Source: Streptomyces sp. Q6 (GTDB lineage Bacteria > Actinomycetota > Actinomycetes > Streptomycetales > Streptomycetaceae). Taken from it: a stretch of 64,000 nt of DNA. Position numbers and translations under genes: made by a program. Position 1 is the stretch's first letter; each line of letters begins with the position of its first letter. A model generated the notes under the pieces. The model searched no databases and was not told where the DNA came from. It was given only the letters and a program-made list of their open reading frames with translations. Positions 45,932 to 55,243 of this stretch are shown here, piece after piece. The stretch is taken from contig NZ_CP146022.1 of the NCBI RefSeq assembly GCF_036967205.1, positions 6,138,001 through 6,202,000 on the forward strand, given 5' to 3'.

Positions 45932-47128
45932 TCAGTCTTGACTGTTGCTTGACCCGATGTGCGCGAGAGCGTCCGCCGCCTCCTCCACCGTGTCGACGAG
46001 CGCGATCCGCGACTCCATCGCGCGATCGCGGGCCAGCGCCTTCAACAGCGGCCAGGTGGGCAGCCGTTCGGTCCAGTGCGCGCGGTCGACGAGGACCATC
46101 GGGGTCGGTTCGCCGCGCGACTCGTAGTAGTTGGGCGTGGCGTTGTCGAAGATCTCCTGAACGGTGCCCGCGGCGCCCGGCAGGAAGATCACGCCGGCGT
46201 TGGAGCGGGCCAGCAGGCCGTCCTCGCGGGTGGCGTTCGCGAAGTACTTGGCGAGGTGCGCCGCGAACGCGTTCGGCGGCTCGTGCCCGTAGAACCAGGT
46301 CGGGATGCCGACCGAGCCGCCACCGCCCGGCCACCGGCCGCGCACCTCGAAGGCGGCGCCCGCCCAGTCGCCGATCGACGGCGTGAACGACGGTGCCTTC
46401 GCGAGGAGTTGGAGCGCCTCGGTCAGCATCGTGTCGTCGTGCGGTGCCGCGTACGCGCCCAGGTTCGCGGCCTCCATCGCGCCCGGACCGCCGCCCGTCG
46501 CGACGGTGAAACCGGAGCGCGCGAGCGTCCGGCCGAGCCGTGCGGCACCGGCGTACGCGTCCGTGCCGCGCGCCATCGCGTGACCGCCCATGACGCCCAC
46601 CACCCGCGCCCCGGCGAGGAGTTCGTCGAGCGCGTCGGAGATCGAGTCGTCGTGGACGGCGCGCAGCATCGACGCGAACACGTCTCCGTCGGCCTTGGTC
46701 CGCTGGAACCAGGCGTACGCGCGGGAGTCCGGCGTCGCCGCGTAGCCGTCCGGCGTGGACAGGCCCTCGAAGAGCTCGTCCGGGGTGTACAGCTGCCCCC
46801 GGTACGGGTCGAAGGGGAGGCCGGGGACCGGCGGGAAGACGAGCGCGCCGCGGGCCCTGACCTGCGCGGCCGCCTCCTCTTCCATGGGACAGCCGAGGAA
46901 TATGGCGCCCGTGACCTCGGCGGCGAGCAGCCGGTGCGTACGGTCCGTCAGGTCGACGGCCTGGACACGGTGTCCGGCGAGGGTGCCGTCCTCGGCGAGG
47001 ACGGCGTCGAACTCGTCGAGCGTCTCGATCTCACGGTCGGCGGCGGCGCCGGGAAGAGCGGTCGGGGCGGACTCGGCGGACGGCTGCGGGGCGGATGACT
47101 GCGAAGGATTCGGGTGCACCCGCCCCAT
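45932..47128 (-). CDS. LOG-family protein (TIGR00730-like)
   Basis: The protein has the LOG fold motifs GVMGGHAMARG, ATGGGPGAMEAANLGA and PGAAGTVQEIFD, related to cytokinin riboside 5'-monophosphate phosphoribohydrolases. At about 398 aa it is longer than typical LOG enzymes, and the usual PGGxGTxxE reads PGAAGTVQE, so activity may differ. ATG 47128 (MGRVHPNPS) is preferred to GTG 47137. Confidence 0.85.
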   Translation of the reverse strand: MGRVHPNPSQSSAPQPSAESAPTALPGAAADREIETLDEFDAVLAEDGTLAGHRVQAVDLTDRTHRLLAAEVTGAIFLGCPMEEEAAAQVRARGALVFPPVPGLPFDPYRGQLYTPDELFEGLSTPDGYAATPDSRAYAWFQRTKADGDVFASMLRAVHDDSISDALDELLAGARVVGVMGGHAMARGTDAYAGAARLGRTLARSGFTVATGGGPGAMEAANLGAYAAPHDDTMLTEALQLLAKAPSFTPSIGDWAGAAFEVRGRWPGGGGSVGIPTWFYGHEPPNAFAAHLAKYFANATREDGLLARSNAGVIFLPGAAGTVQEIFDNATPNYYESRGEPTPMVLVDRAHWTERLPTWPLLKALARDRAMESRIALVDTVEEAADALAHIGSSNSQD

Positions 47129-47158
47129 GCTAAGCACCGCCCCGCGGACGGATGTCGC

Positions 47159-47566
47159 TCAGCCCTCGACGACCGACGGGTCCATCCACATGACCTCGAA
47201 GGTGTGGCCGTCCAGGTCGTCGAAGGCGCGGCCGTACATGAATCCGTGGTCCTGCTTCTCGCCGGTCTCGGTGCCACCGGCGGCGATCGCCCGGTCGACG
47301 AGCTCGTCGACCTTCTCGCGGCTCTCGGCGCTCAGACACAGCAGCACCTCGCTGCTCGTCGTCGAGTCGACGATCGCCTTCTTCGTGAACCCCGCGTACT
47401 TCTCCTTCGTGAGCAGCATGATCACGATCTGCTCGCTGATCACGACGGAGGTGCAGGTGTCGTCCGAGAACTGGGCGTTGCGCTCGTACCCCAGCTCGGT
47501 GAAGAACTTGGTGGCGGCGGCCAGGTCGTTCACGGCCAGGTTCGGGAAGATCATCTGCTGGTACAT
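47159..47566 (-). CDS. VOC-family (glyoxalase-like) protein
   Basis: The 135-aa protein starts MYQQMIFPNLAVNDLAAATKFF and ends with DLDGHTFEVMWMDP, the beta-alpha-beta-beta-beta pattern of vicinal oxygen chelate proteins. Members include glyoxalases, dioxygenases and resistance proteins; the metal-ligand set cannot be fixed here. ATG 47566 follows a GAAGAAGAAGGCGACGG purine run. Confidence 0.88.
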   Translation of the reverse strand: MYQQMIFPNLAVNDLAAATKFFTELGYERNAQFSDDTCTSVVISEQIVIMLLTKEKYAGFTKKAIVDSTTSSEVLLCLSAESREKVDELVDRAIAAGGTETGEKQDHGFMYGRAFDDLDGHTFEVMWMDPSVVEG

Positions 47567-47670
47567 GGAGTCCGTCGCCTTCTTCTTCTGCTGCTGACGT
47601 CAGCTTGGATGGGTCGCGATGAGTCGCTGTCGTGCCGTACGCAGAGTTAGACGGGGGGCGGCGGCAAAAC

Positions 47671-48855
47671 TCATCGGCCGGTCAGCGGAATCGCCGAAAG
47701 TTCTGCTACGGCCCAGGTCAGCGGCCCAAACACGGCGAGCAGGGCGCCCGCGCGCAGGGCCGCGGAGCCGCGCAGCATGGAGGCGGGGGCACCGAGTCGC
47801 AGCAGCGCGGCCGTCGTGTGCCTGCGGGCCTGGCGGGCCTCCACGACGGCGGTGATCAGCGTGGCGACGGCACAGCCGACCACGAGGATCGCGCCGAGCG
47901 TGGAGAGCGGGCCGAGGTCGGGCGCCGATTTGCCGCCGCGCTCGTACAGGACGCTGGCCGCGTACGCCCCCGACGCCACGGCGCAGACCACGCCGAGCGG
48001 GCGTCCGATGCGCCGCGCCTCCTCCTGGAGGACGCGCCCCGCGAGCAGTCGTACGGCTCCCGGACGGATGGCCTGGAGAGCACGCCCGCACTGGTACGTG
48101 AGTCCGGGTCCGGCGAGCGCCAGGCCGAACGCGGTCAGCGCCCACCCGGCGAGCACCCCGCTGGGACTGCCGCCGAGGCCGCCCGGCATGGGCGGTCCCG
48201 CGGTGCCGGGCGCGTGCGAGGCGTAGGTCTCCACGGCGAGTCCGACGGCGAGCAGGGCGACGCCCCACGGCAGTCCGGTCGGCGGGGCGGCCGGCTCTCC
48301 CTCCTGCGCGGGTGCCCGCGCTTCGTCGGGCTTGCCCGGCCTGGCGGTCCGCGGGCGCAGGGTGAGGGCGCTGGCGGCGGACGCCGTGACCGGCACGAAG
48401 GTCAGCAGAGTGAGCGCGGCGGCCAGCGGCAGCGGTTCGTCGGCGGCGAGAAGTCCGCGGGCCGCGCCGTCGAACGGGAGCCCCGACAGATCGCCCCGCA
48501 GGTGCAGGAAGAAGAGCAGCGCCAGCATCGAGCCGAGCGTGCAGGCGATGGCCGTGGAGATCGCGGCGAGGAGCGTGAGGCGGGCGGGGCCGAGACCCAC
48601 GGCGGACAGGCCCGCGCGCGGCTTGGTCCCCGGGTCGGAGCGGGCGACGGCGACCGCGAAGTACACGGTGGCGGCGAGCGGCGCGACGCACCAGGCGAGC
48701 CGGAGCACGGCGTCGGCGGCGGCTTCGGGGTGGCCCATCGCGTAGCCGAGCGTGCACAGCAGCAGGAATCCGGTGCCGGCCGAGGCGGCGGCCACCAGGA
48801 GTCTGCGGACCTGGACGAGCGGGTGGGCGCCGCGGGCTAGACGGAGAGCGAGCAC
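47671..48855 (-). CDS. ABC transporter permease (FtsX-like)
   Basis: The 394-aa protein has several hydrophobic segments (LLVAAASAGTGFLLLCTLGYA; VAPLAATVYFAVAVA; LGAILVVGCAVATLITAVV), consistent with a MacB/FtsX-type exporter subunit. GTG 48855 overlaps the ATPase gene by 19 bp, which pairs the two. No substrate is evident. Confidence 0.75.
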   Translation of the reverse strand: MLALRLARGAHPLVQVRRLLVAAASAGTGFLLLCTLGYAMGHPEAAADAVLRLAWCVAPLAATVYFAVAVARSDPGTKPRAGLSAVGLGPARLTLLAAISTAIACTLGSMLALLFFLHLRGDLSGLPFDGAARGLLAADEPLPLAAALTLLTFVPVTASAASALTLRPRTARPGKPDEARAPAQEGEPAAPPTGLPWGVALLAVGLAVETYASHAPGTAGPPMPGGLGGSPSGVLAGWALTAFGLALAGPGLTYQCGRALQAIRPGAVRLLAGRVLQEEARRIGRPLGVVCAVASGAYAASVLYERGGKSAPDLGPLSTLGAILVVGCAVATLITAVVEARQARRHTTAALLRLGAPASMLRGSAALRAGALLAVFGPLTWAVAELSAIPLTGR

Positions 48856-49802
48856 GCGGCCCGGCCTTCCGTGCCGGTGGCTCCGGTGGGGCCGGTGGGG
48901 CCGGTGGGGCCAGAGTGACCCGGCTGTCCAGAGTGACCCGACTGGCCCGAGTGACCCGACAGGCCGGACTGACCTGAGTGACCAGTGGCACCCGAGGAAT
49001 CGGAGGAGCCGGAGGAGCCAGAAGAGCCCGATGAGGGAGCGGAACCTGAGGAGCCAGAAGAGGCGGGGGAGGCAGCGGATCCGGCAGCGCCGGCCGGATC
49101 CGGGAGCCCCGCCGGCAGGTGCACCGTATTGACCCGGCGGCCGTCCAGGAGCGACACCGAGCGGTCCGCGAGCGCGCTGACCTCGGCGTCGTGCGTGGCC
49201 AGCACCACGGTGATGGCGTGCGAGCGGGCCGCGGCGGTCAGGGTGCGCAGCACGTGCGCGCGGTCGGCGCGGTGCAGGGTCGCGGTCGGTTCGTCGGCGA
49301 ACACCACGTCGGGGGCGTGCACGAGGGCGCGGGCGATGGCGACGCGCTGCCGCTCGGCCATGACGAGGGCGTGCGGGCGCTTGCGGGCGAGGTGGCCGAC
49401 GTCGAGCCGGTCGAGCCACTCGTGGGCGGCGGTCTTGGCGGGGCGGCGCCCGGTGCCGCGCAGCATCAGCGGAAGGGCCGCGTTCTCCCACACGTTCAGT
49501 TCGGGGACGAGGGCGGGTTCGGGGTCGATCCAGCCGAACCGGTCGCGGCGCAGACGCTCGCGCACGATCGGGCCCATGGTGTGCACGGGCGTGCTGTTGA
49601 ACCACACCTCGCCCTGGTGAGGCAGGAGTTGACCCGACAGGCATTTCAGGAGCGTCGTCTTGCCGGCGCCGCGCGGGCCCGTGACGGCGAGGATCTCGCC
49701 CTCGCGGACACCGAGCGAGATGCCGGTGAGCGCGGGCGAGCCGCTGTGGGAGAAGTGCAGGGCGCGTGCCCAGAGCACGTCGTTGTCCGGCGGGGCCACC
49801 AT
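48837..49802 (-). CDS. ABC transporter ATP-binding protein with collagen-like tail
   Basis: The N-terminal 230 residues are an ABC ATPase: Walker A TGPRGAGKTT, Walker B VVFADEPTA and H-loop LATHDAE. The usual LSGGQ signature is replaced by VMAERQRVAIARAL. The C-terminal 85 residues are Ser/Gly-rich and then Gly-X-Y triplets (GHSGQSGLSGHSGQ; GPTGPTGPTGATG). ATG 49802 is chosen for the upstream GAGGTGTACGCC. It is paired with the overlapping permease gene. Confidence 0.85.
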   Translation of the reverse strand: MVAPPDNDVLWARALHFSHSGSPALTGISLGVREGEILAVTGPRGAGKTTLLKCLSGQLLPHQGEVWFNSTPVHTMGPIVRERLRRDRFGWIDPEPALVPELNVWENAALPLMLRGTGRRPAKTAAHEWLDRLDVGHLARKRPHALVMAERQRVAIARALVHAPDVVFADEPTATLHRADRAHVLRTLTAAARSHAITVVLATHDAEVSALADRSVSLLDGRRVNTVHLPAGLPDPAGAAGSAASPASSGSSGSAPSSGSSGSSGSSDSSGATGHSGQSGLSGHSGQSGHSGQPGHSGPTGPTGPTGATGTEGRAACSLSV

Positions 49803-49916
49803 GGCGTACACCTCGGTTCAGATCAGTTGCCTTTCCCCCTATCGGGGGAACGAAGGCGGGGCCGATCGGTCACTGGGCACGGTAGGTACGCGCGGGCGGG
49901 GGCCGGAGAAAAGACG

Positions 49917-49961
49917 CGGCCCGGTTACGCCCATCTCACTCGGATGGGCGTAACCGGGCCG
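49917..49961 (-). terminator. terminator after the aminotransferase
   Basis: Arms 49917-49934 and 49944-49961 form a perfect 18-bp stem with a 9-nt loop. It lies 20 bp after the aminotransferase stop and separates it from the ABC genes on the same strand. Confidence 0.85.
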
Positions 49962-49980
49962 TCGTTCACCGCGGTGGGGC

Positions 49981-51342
49981 TCAGATCTTGGTCCAGGCCT
50001 CCGTGAGGACCTGGCGGATGATCCCCTCGATCTCGTCGAACGTGGACTGGTCCGAGATCAGCGGCGGGGAGAGCTGGATCACCGGGTCGCCACGGTCGTC
50101 GGCACGGCAGTACAGGCCGTACTCGAAGAGCTTCTTGGAGACGAAGCCGTAGAGCACGCGCTCCGACTCCTCGTCCGTGAAGGACTCCTTGGTGGCCTTG
50201 TCCTTGACGAGCTCGATGCCGTAGAAGAAGCCGTTGCCGCGGACGTCACCGACGATCGGCAGGTCGTGCAGCTTCTGGAGCGTCTGGAGGAAGTTGGCCT
50301 CGTTGTCGAGGACGTGCTGGTTGAGGCCCTCGCGCTCGAACAGGTCGAGGTTGGCGATACCGACGGCGGCCGACACCGGGTGGCCACCGAAGGTGTAGCC
50401 GTGCAGGAAGGTGTTGTCGCCCTTGTAGAACGGCTCCGCGATGCGGTCGGACACGATGGCCGCGCCGATCGGGGAGTAGCCGGACGTCATGCCCTTGGCG
50501 CAGGTGATGATGTCCGGGATGTAGCCGAACTTGTCACAGGCGAACATGGTGCCGAGGCGGCCGAAGGCGCAGATGACCTCGTCGGAGACGAGCAGCACGT
50601 CGTACTTGTCGCAGATCTCGCGCACGCGCTGGAAGTAGCCGGGCGGCGGCGGGAAGCAGCCGCCGGCGTTCTGCACCGGCTCGAGGAAGACGGCCGCGAC
50701 CGTCTCGGGGCCCTCGAAGAGGATCTCCTGCTCGATCTGGTCGGCGGCCCAGCGGCCGAAGGCCTCCGGGTCGTCGCCGTGGATCGGGGCGCGGTAGATG
50801 TTCGTGTTCGGCACCTTGTGCGCGCCCGGGACGAGCGGCTCGAAGGGGGCCTTGAGGGCCGGCAGGCCGGTGATGGACAGGGCGCCCTGCGGGGTGCCGT
50901 GGTAGGCGACCGCGCGGGAGATGACCTTGTACTTCGTGTGGTTGCCGGTGAGCTTGTGGTACTGCTTCGCCAGCTTCCACGCGGTCTCGACGGCCTCGCC
51001 GCCACCGGTGGTGAAGAAGACCTTGTTGAGGTCGCCCGGGGCGTAGTGGGCCAGGCGCTCGGCCAGCTCCACGGCCTTGGGGTGGGCGTACGACCACACG
51101 GGGAAGAAGGCCAGCTCGGCGGCCTGCTTGGCGGCGACCTCGGCGAGCTCCTGGCGGCCGTGTCCGGCCTGGACCACGAACAGGCCGGAGAGGCCGTCGA
51201 GGTACTTCTGGCCCTTGTCGTCGTAGATGTAGGTGCCCTCGCCACGCACGATGGTGGGAACGGGCGCGTTCTCGTACGACGACATGCGGGTGAAGTGCAT
51301 CCACAGGTGGTCGTACGCGGTTCGGCTGAGGTCCTTGCTCAC
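49981..51342 (-). CDS. class III PLP-dependent aminotransferase
   Basis: The 453-aa enzyme has the fold-type I pattern FTTGGGEAVETAWKLAKQYH, AVAYHGTPQGAL and VSDEVICAFGRLG, with the likely Schiff-base Lys in ITCAKGMTSGYSPIGA. Related enzymes use putrescine, GABA or omega-amino acids with pyruvate or 2-oxoglutarate. The neighbouring dehydrogenases and PotD proteins suggest polyamine or GABA catabolism. GTG 51342 lies 2 bp after the Lrp gene. Confidence 0.9.
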   Translation of the reverse strand: MSKDLSRTAYDHLWMHFTRMSSYENAPVPTIVRGEGTYIYDDKGQKYLDGLSGLFVVQAGHGRQELAEVAAKQAAELAFFPVWSYAHPKAVELAERLAHYAPGDLNKVFFTTGGGEAVETAWKLAKQYHKLTGNHTKYKVISRAVAYHGTPQGALSITGLPALKAPFEPLVPGAHKVPNTNIYRAPIHGDDPEAFGRWAADQIEQEILFEGPETVAAVFLEPVQNAGGCFPPPPGYFQRVREICDKYDVLLVSDEVICAFGRLGTMFACDKFGYIPDIITCAKGMTSGYSPIGAAIVSDRIAEPFYKGDNTFLHGYTFGGHPVSAAVGIANLDLFEREGLNQHVLDNEANFLQTLQKLHDLPIVGDVRGNGFFYGIELVKDKATKESFTDEESERVLYGFVSKKLFEYGLYCRADDRGDPVIQLSPPLISDQSTFDEIEGIIRQVLTEAWTKI

Positions 51343-51344
51343 GG

Positions 51345-51863
51345 CTATCGGGTTCCCCACATGTAGGTCTGCTTCTTGAGCTTGAGGTAGACGAAGCTCT
51401 CGGTGGAGCGCACTCCGGGAAGGGCCCGGATGCGTTTGTTGATGACGTCCAGAAGGTGGTCGTCGTCCTCGCAGACGACCTCCACCATCAGGTCGAACGA
51501 GCCCGCCGTCATCACGACGTACTCGCACTCCGGCATGGCCGTCAGCGCATCCGCCACGGGATCCAGGTCGCCTTCGACGTTGATGCCGACCATCGCCTGC
51601 CTGCGGAAGCCCACGGTGAGCGGGTCCGTGACGGCGACGATCTGCATGACGCCCTGGTCGAGCAGTTTCTGGACGCGCTGGCGCACGGCTGCCTCGGACA
51701 GGCCGACGGCCTTTCCGATGGCGGCGTACGGGCGCCTGCCGTCCTCCTGGAGCTGCTCGATGATGGCGAGGGAGACGGCGTCGAGCGACGGGGTGCCCCC
51801 GCCGTTCCTCGAACTGGGTCCCTTGGGGTCTGCGCTGCGACTGGCCACGACCTCACTGTGCAC
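51345..51863 (-). CDS. Lrp/AsnC-family regulator
   Basis: The 172-aa protein has an N-terminal helix-turn-helix (DAVSLAIIEQLQEDGRRPYAAIG; GLSEAAVRQRVQKLLDQG) and a C-terminal RAM ligand domain (VVMTAGSFDLMVEVVCEDDD). It is cotranscribed with the aminotransferase (2-bp gap) and divergent from an aldehyde dehydrogenase, so it likely regulates both. GTG 51863 (MHSEVVASRS) is chosen over the longer frame to 51884. Confidence 0.88.
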   Translation of the reverse strand: MHSEVVASRSADPKGPSSRNGGGTPSLDAVSLAIIEQLQEDGRRPYAAIGKAVGLSEAAVRQRVQKLLDQGVMQIVAVTDPLTVGFRRQAMVGINVEGDLDPVADALTAMPECEYVVMTAGSFDLMVEVVCEDDDHLLDVINKRIRALPGVRSTESFVYLKLKKQTYMWGTR

Positions 51864-51925
51864 GAGGACTCGTCTGTTCCGCAACCCTGGATCGATGAAA
51901 TTCGTTGTTTACGGGCTCGATACTC

Positions 51926-51936
51926 ACGGATTCCGT
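51926..51936 (+). promoter_or_regulatory. candidate operator ACGGATTCCGT
   Basis: This 11-bp palindrome lies between the Lrp gene and the first aldehyde dehydrogenase. Its GATTCCGT half recurs as an inverted repeat upstream of the second aldehyde dehydrogenase (61742-61777). Confidence 0.4.
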
Positions 51937-52027
51937 AGTTCGTGGGGGGTGGGGGGTGTCGAAAACGTCGGTGTACGGACTAGGGTGGGTGTCTCAAGCT
52001 TTGGACAGTCGAACAGGAGGGCCGGCA

Positions 52028-53479
52028 GTGAGCACCAGTGAGCTGGGACGGCTGCGTACGCTACGGAACTACGTTGCCGGTGAGTTCCGGGACGCCGCCG
52101 ACGGACGGACCACGGAGGTGGTCAACCCCGCCACGGGCGAGGCCTACGCGACCGCGCCGCTGTCCGGGCAGGCCGACATCGACGCGGCCATGGCCGCCGC
52201 CGAGGCCGCGTTCCCGGCCTGGCGCGACCTGACGCCGGCCGAGCGCCAGAAGGCCCTCCTCAAGATCGCGGACGCGTTCGAGGAGCGGGCCGAGGAGCTC
52301 ATCGCCGCCGAGGTCGAGAACACGGGCAAGCCGATCGGCCTGACGCGGAGCGAAGAGATCCCGCCGATGGTCGACCAGATCCGGTTCTTCGCCGGTGCGG
52401 CCCGGATGCTCGAAGGGCGCTCCGCGGGCGAGTACATGGAGGGCCTGACCTCCATCATCCGCCGCGAGCCGATCGGCGTCTGCGCGCAGGTCGCGCCGTG
52501 GAACTACCCGATGATGATGGCCGTGTGGAAGTTCGCCCCGGCCCTCGCCGCGGGCAACACGGTCGTCCTGAAGCCCTCGGACACGACCCCCGCGTCCACG
52601 GTCCTGATCGCCGAGATCATCGGCTCGATCGTGCCCAAGGGCGTCTTCAACGTCGTGTGCGGCGACCGCGACACGGGCCGCATGATGGTCGAGCACCCGA
52701 CCCCGGCGATGGCCTCCATCACCGGCTCCGTGCGCGCCGGCATGTCCGTCGCCGAGTCGGCGTCGAAGGACCTCAAGCGGGTCCACCTGGAGCTGGGCGG
52801 CAAGGCGCCGGTCGTCGTCTTCGAGGACACCGACATCGCCAAGGCCGTCGAGGACATCTCGCTCGCGGGCTTCTTCAACGCCGGACAGGACTGCACGGCC
52901 GCCACGCGCGTCCTCGTCCAGGAGTCGATCCACGACGAGTTCGTGGCCGCGCTCGCCAAGGCCGCCGCGGACACGAAGACCGGGCAGCCGGACGACGAGG
53001 ACGTGCTCTACGGCCCGCTCAACAACCCGAACCAGCTGAAGCAGGTCACCGGGTTCATCGAGCGCCTGCCCGCCCACGCCAAGGTCGAGGCCGGTGGCCA
53101 CCGCGTCGGCGAGAAGGGCTACTTCTACGCCCCGACCGTCGTCTCGGGCCTCAAGCAGGACGACGAGATCATCCAGAACGAGGTCTTCGGCCCCGTCATC
53201 ACCGTCCAGTCCTTCACGGACGAGGCGCAGGCCGTCGAGTGGGCCAACGGCGTCGACTACGCGCTCGCGTCGTCGGTGTGGACCAAGGACCACTCGCGCG
53301 CGATGCGCATGTCCAAGGTCCTCGACTTCGGCTGTGTGTGGATCAACACCCACATCCCGTTGGTGGCCGAGATGCCGCACGGCGGCTTCAAGAAGTCGGG
53401 CTACGGCAAGGACCTGTCGGGCTACGGCTTCGACGACTACACCCGCATCAAGCACGTCATGACGTCGCTGGACGCGTGA
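52028..53479 (+). CDS. aldehyde dehydrogenase, gamma-aminobutyraldehyde type (copy 1)
   Basis: The 483-aa NAD(P)-dependent enzyme has catalytic Cys in FFNAGQDCTAATR, the general-base Glu in LELGGKAP and the substrate-pocket part APWNYPMMMAVWK. It probably oxidises 4-aminobutanal to GABA in putrescine breakdown. GTG 52028 follows CAGGAGGGCCGGC. TAGGGT at 51981-51986 may be its -10 box. The stop overlaps the DUF1990 start. Confidence 0.92.
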   Translation: MSTSELGRLRTLRNYVAGEFRDAADGRTTEVVNPATGEAYATAPLSGQADIDAAMAAAEAAFPAWRDLTPAERQKALLKIADAFEERAEELIAAEVENTGKPIGLTRSEEIPPMVDQIRFFAGAARMLEGRSAGEYMEGLTSIIRREPIGVCAQVAPWNYPMMMAVWKFAPALAAGNTVVLKPSDTTPASTVLIAEIIGSIVPKGVFNVVCGDRDTGRMMVEHPTPAMASITGSVRAGMSVAESASKDLKRVHLELGGKAPVVVFEDTDIAKAVEDISLAGFFNAGQDCTAATRVLVQESIHDEFVAALAKAAADTKTGQPDDEDVLYGPLNNPNQLKQVTGFIERLPAHAKVEAGGHRVGEKGYFYAPTVVSGLKQDDEIIQNEVFGPVITVQSFTDEAQAVEWANGVDYALASSVWTKDHSRAMRMSKVLDFGCVWINTHIPLVAEMPHGGFKKSGYGKDLSGYGFDDYTRIKHVMTSLDA

Positions 53480-53964
53480 GTCTCACCTACGAGGAGGTGG
53501 GCGCGACCCTGACGGGCCCGGCCGACGGCCGGCTGCCCGCGGGGTACGCCCACCTGGACCGTCGCGTCCGTCTCGGCTCGGGGCACGAGTGCTTCGAGCG
53601 GGCGGGCGCGGCGGTTCTCTCATGGGGTGCCCAGCGCGGCGCCGGACTGCGCGTGACGCCGGGCGACGACGTCCGCGAGGGCGCGGACGTGGAACTGCGG
53701 TTCCTGTGGCTGCGGATCCCCTGCCGCGTGGTGCGGGTGGTGCGCTCCGAGGAACGGATCGGATTCGCGTACGGGACCCTGCGCGGGCACCCGGAGTGCG
53801 GCGAGGAGGCGTTCCTCGTCGAGCGGGACGCCGACGGTTCGGTGTTCTTCCGGATCCGGGCGTTCTCGCGGCCGGGGCGCTGGTACGCGCGCCTGGGCGG
53901 GCCGGTCGCCCGGGGTGTTCAACTGTGGGTGACGCGGCGGTACTTGAAGGCCATCGAGGTCTAG
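53476..53964 (+). CDS. DUF1990 family protein
   Basis: The 162-aa product (LTYEEVGATLTG...; RVRLGSGHECFERAGAAVLSW; FLWLRIPCRVVRVV; EEAFLVERDADGSVFF) fits DUF1990, a SRPBCC-like domain of unknown function. GTG 53476 overlaps the dehydrogenase stop, so it is translationally coupled to it. Confidence 0.88.
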   Translation: MSLTYEEVGATLTGPADGRLPAGYAHLDRRVRLGSGHECFERAGAAVLSWGAQRGAGLRVTPGDDVREGADVELRFLWLRIPCRVVRVVRSEERIGFAYGTLRGHPECGEEAFLVERDADGSVFFRIRAFSRPGRWYARLGGPVARGVQLWVTRRYLKAIEV

Positions 53965-54030
53965 TACGGCCGTCGTCGCCCTGGCCGCCGCGCACGGCGG
54001 GCGCGTGCGGGCCTGGCCGGGTGGGGATGT

Positions 54031-54056
54031 GGGCGGCCTCCTCGTCGAGGCCGCCC
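54031..54056 (+). terminator. bidirectional terminator between DUF1990 and the aldo/keto reductase
   Basis: GGGCGGCCTC (54031-54040) pairs perfectly with GAGGCCGCCC (54047-54056) over a 6-nt loop, between convergent genes. Confidence 0.8.
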
Positions 54057-54077
54057 TTGCGCGCGCCTGATCGCGGC

Positions 54078-55100
54078 TCACCCCAGGTGGGCCAGGTCCT
54101 CCGCGGTCAGTTCGAGGTGAGCGGCCCGCGCCCAGTCGGCCAGTTGCTCCGGGCCGCGCGCCCCCGCGATCACCCCCGTCACCCCGCGCTGCGCGAGCGC
54201 CCACGCCAGGGCGACGGAGCCGACCGTGACCCCGTGCCGCCCGGCGACCGTGCGCAGCCGCTCCACGATCTCCAGGTTGCGGTCCAGGTCCCGGGTGAAG
54301 TCCGGGTGGGTGCGCCGCCAGTCACCGGCGTCGAGCTGCGCGGCCCGCTCCCGGGTGAACGTGCCGGACAGCAGACCGGAGTGCAGCGGCTGGTACGCGA
54401 TCACGCCCGTGCCGTGGTCCGCCGCCCAGTTGATCTCCGGCACCGCCGCGCGGTTGACCAGCGACAGCGGCGGCTGGATCGCGTCGACCGGCGCGACCGC
54501 GGCGGCCGCGGCGAGCTGCGCCGGGTCGTGGTTCGACAGGCCGATGGCGCGGACCTTGCCCTCCTTCTTCAGGTCGGCCATCGTCTGCCAGTACTCCTCA
54601 AGGGGCGTGACATGGGCGGGAGTTGCCGCGTCCGCGCCGTTCTCGTCCCAGTTCAGCGCGGCGCCCGTGTCCGGCCAGTGCACCTGGTAGAGGTCGATGG
54701 CCTCGACGCCCAGCCGGCGCAGCGAGTCCTCCAGCTCGCGGCGGACGCTGTCCGGCCGCATGATGCGGCGCGGCGCCTGCTCCGGGTCCCGCGGGTCCCA
54801 CACCAGGCCCACCTTGGTGAACACGAACGGCCGCTGTTCCTGCGGGAGTTGGGCGATCGCCTTGCCGACGACCTCCTCCGAGTGGCCGAGTCCGTACACG
54901 GCGGCCGTGTCGATCCAGTTGACGCCGGCCTCCACGGCGGCGTGCACCACCGCGATCGAGCGGGCGTCGTCCTGGCCGCCCCACGAGAAGCGCCACCCCT
55001 CGCCGCCGAAGGCCCAGCTGCCGAGGCCGATCGTGGACAGCTCCATGCCGGTGGTGCCGAGCTCGCGACGGGGCAGTCCGCTGTTGTTGACAGTCGTCAT
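54078..55100 (-). CDS. aldo/keto reductase
   Basis: The 340-aa NADPH-dependent TIM-barrel enzyme shows the catalytic tetrad as Asp and Tyr in DTAAVYGLGHSE, Lys in FTKVG and His in QVHWPD. The C-terminal cofactor part includes GVIAGARGPEQL. It is divergent from the XRE regulator gene, which may control it. The substrate is unknown. Confidence 0.92.
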   Translation of the reverse strand: MTTVNNSGLPRRELGTTGMELSTIGLGSWAFGGEGWRFSWGGQDDARSIAVVHAAVEAGVNWIDTAAVYGLGHSEEVVGKAIAQLPQEQRPFVFTKVGLVWDPRDPEQAPRRIMRPDSVRRELEDSLRRLGVEAIDLYQVHWPDTGAALNWDENGADAATPAHVTPLEEYWQTMADLKKEGKVRAIGLSNHDPAQLAAAAAVAPVDAIQPPLSLVNRAAVPEINWAADHGTGVIAYQPLHSGLLSGTFTRERAAQLDAGDWRRTHPDFTRDLDRNLEIVERLRTVAGRHGVTVGSVALAWALAQRGVTGVIAGARGPEQLADWARAAHLELTAEDLAHLG

Positions 55101-55243
55101 CGTCGTACGTCCTTGCTCTCGATGGTCGTTGTCGTGCTGACGGGACGACTGTGCGCCCTGGGCACCACCCCCCGACAGGCACAGCCGAGAGGGGGGAAAG
55201 ACTTGACCCCCCAGGGACGCGCGACGCGGGCGATACTCGGGGC

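Noticed and set aside
55203-55237. TTGACC...GATACT as a promoter for the XRE gene
   Set aside because: The spacing is 23 bp, too long for a vegetative promoter.
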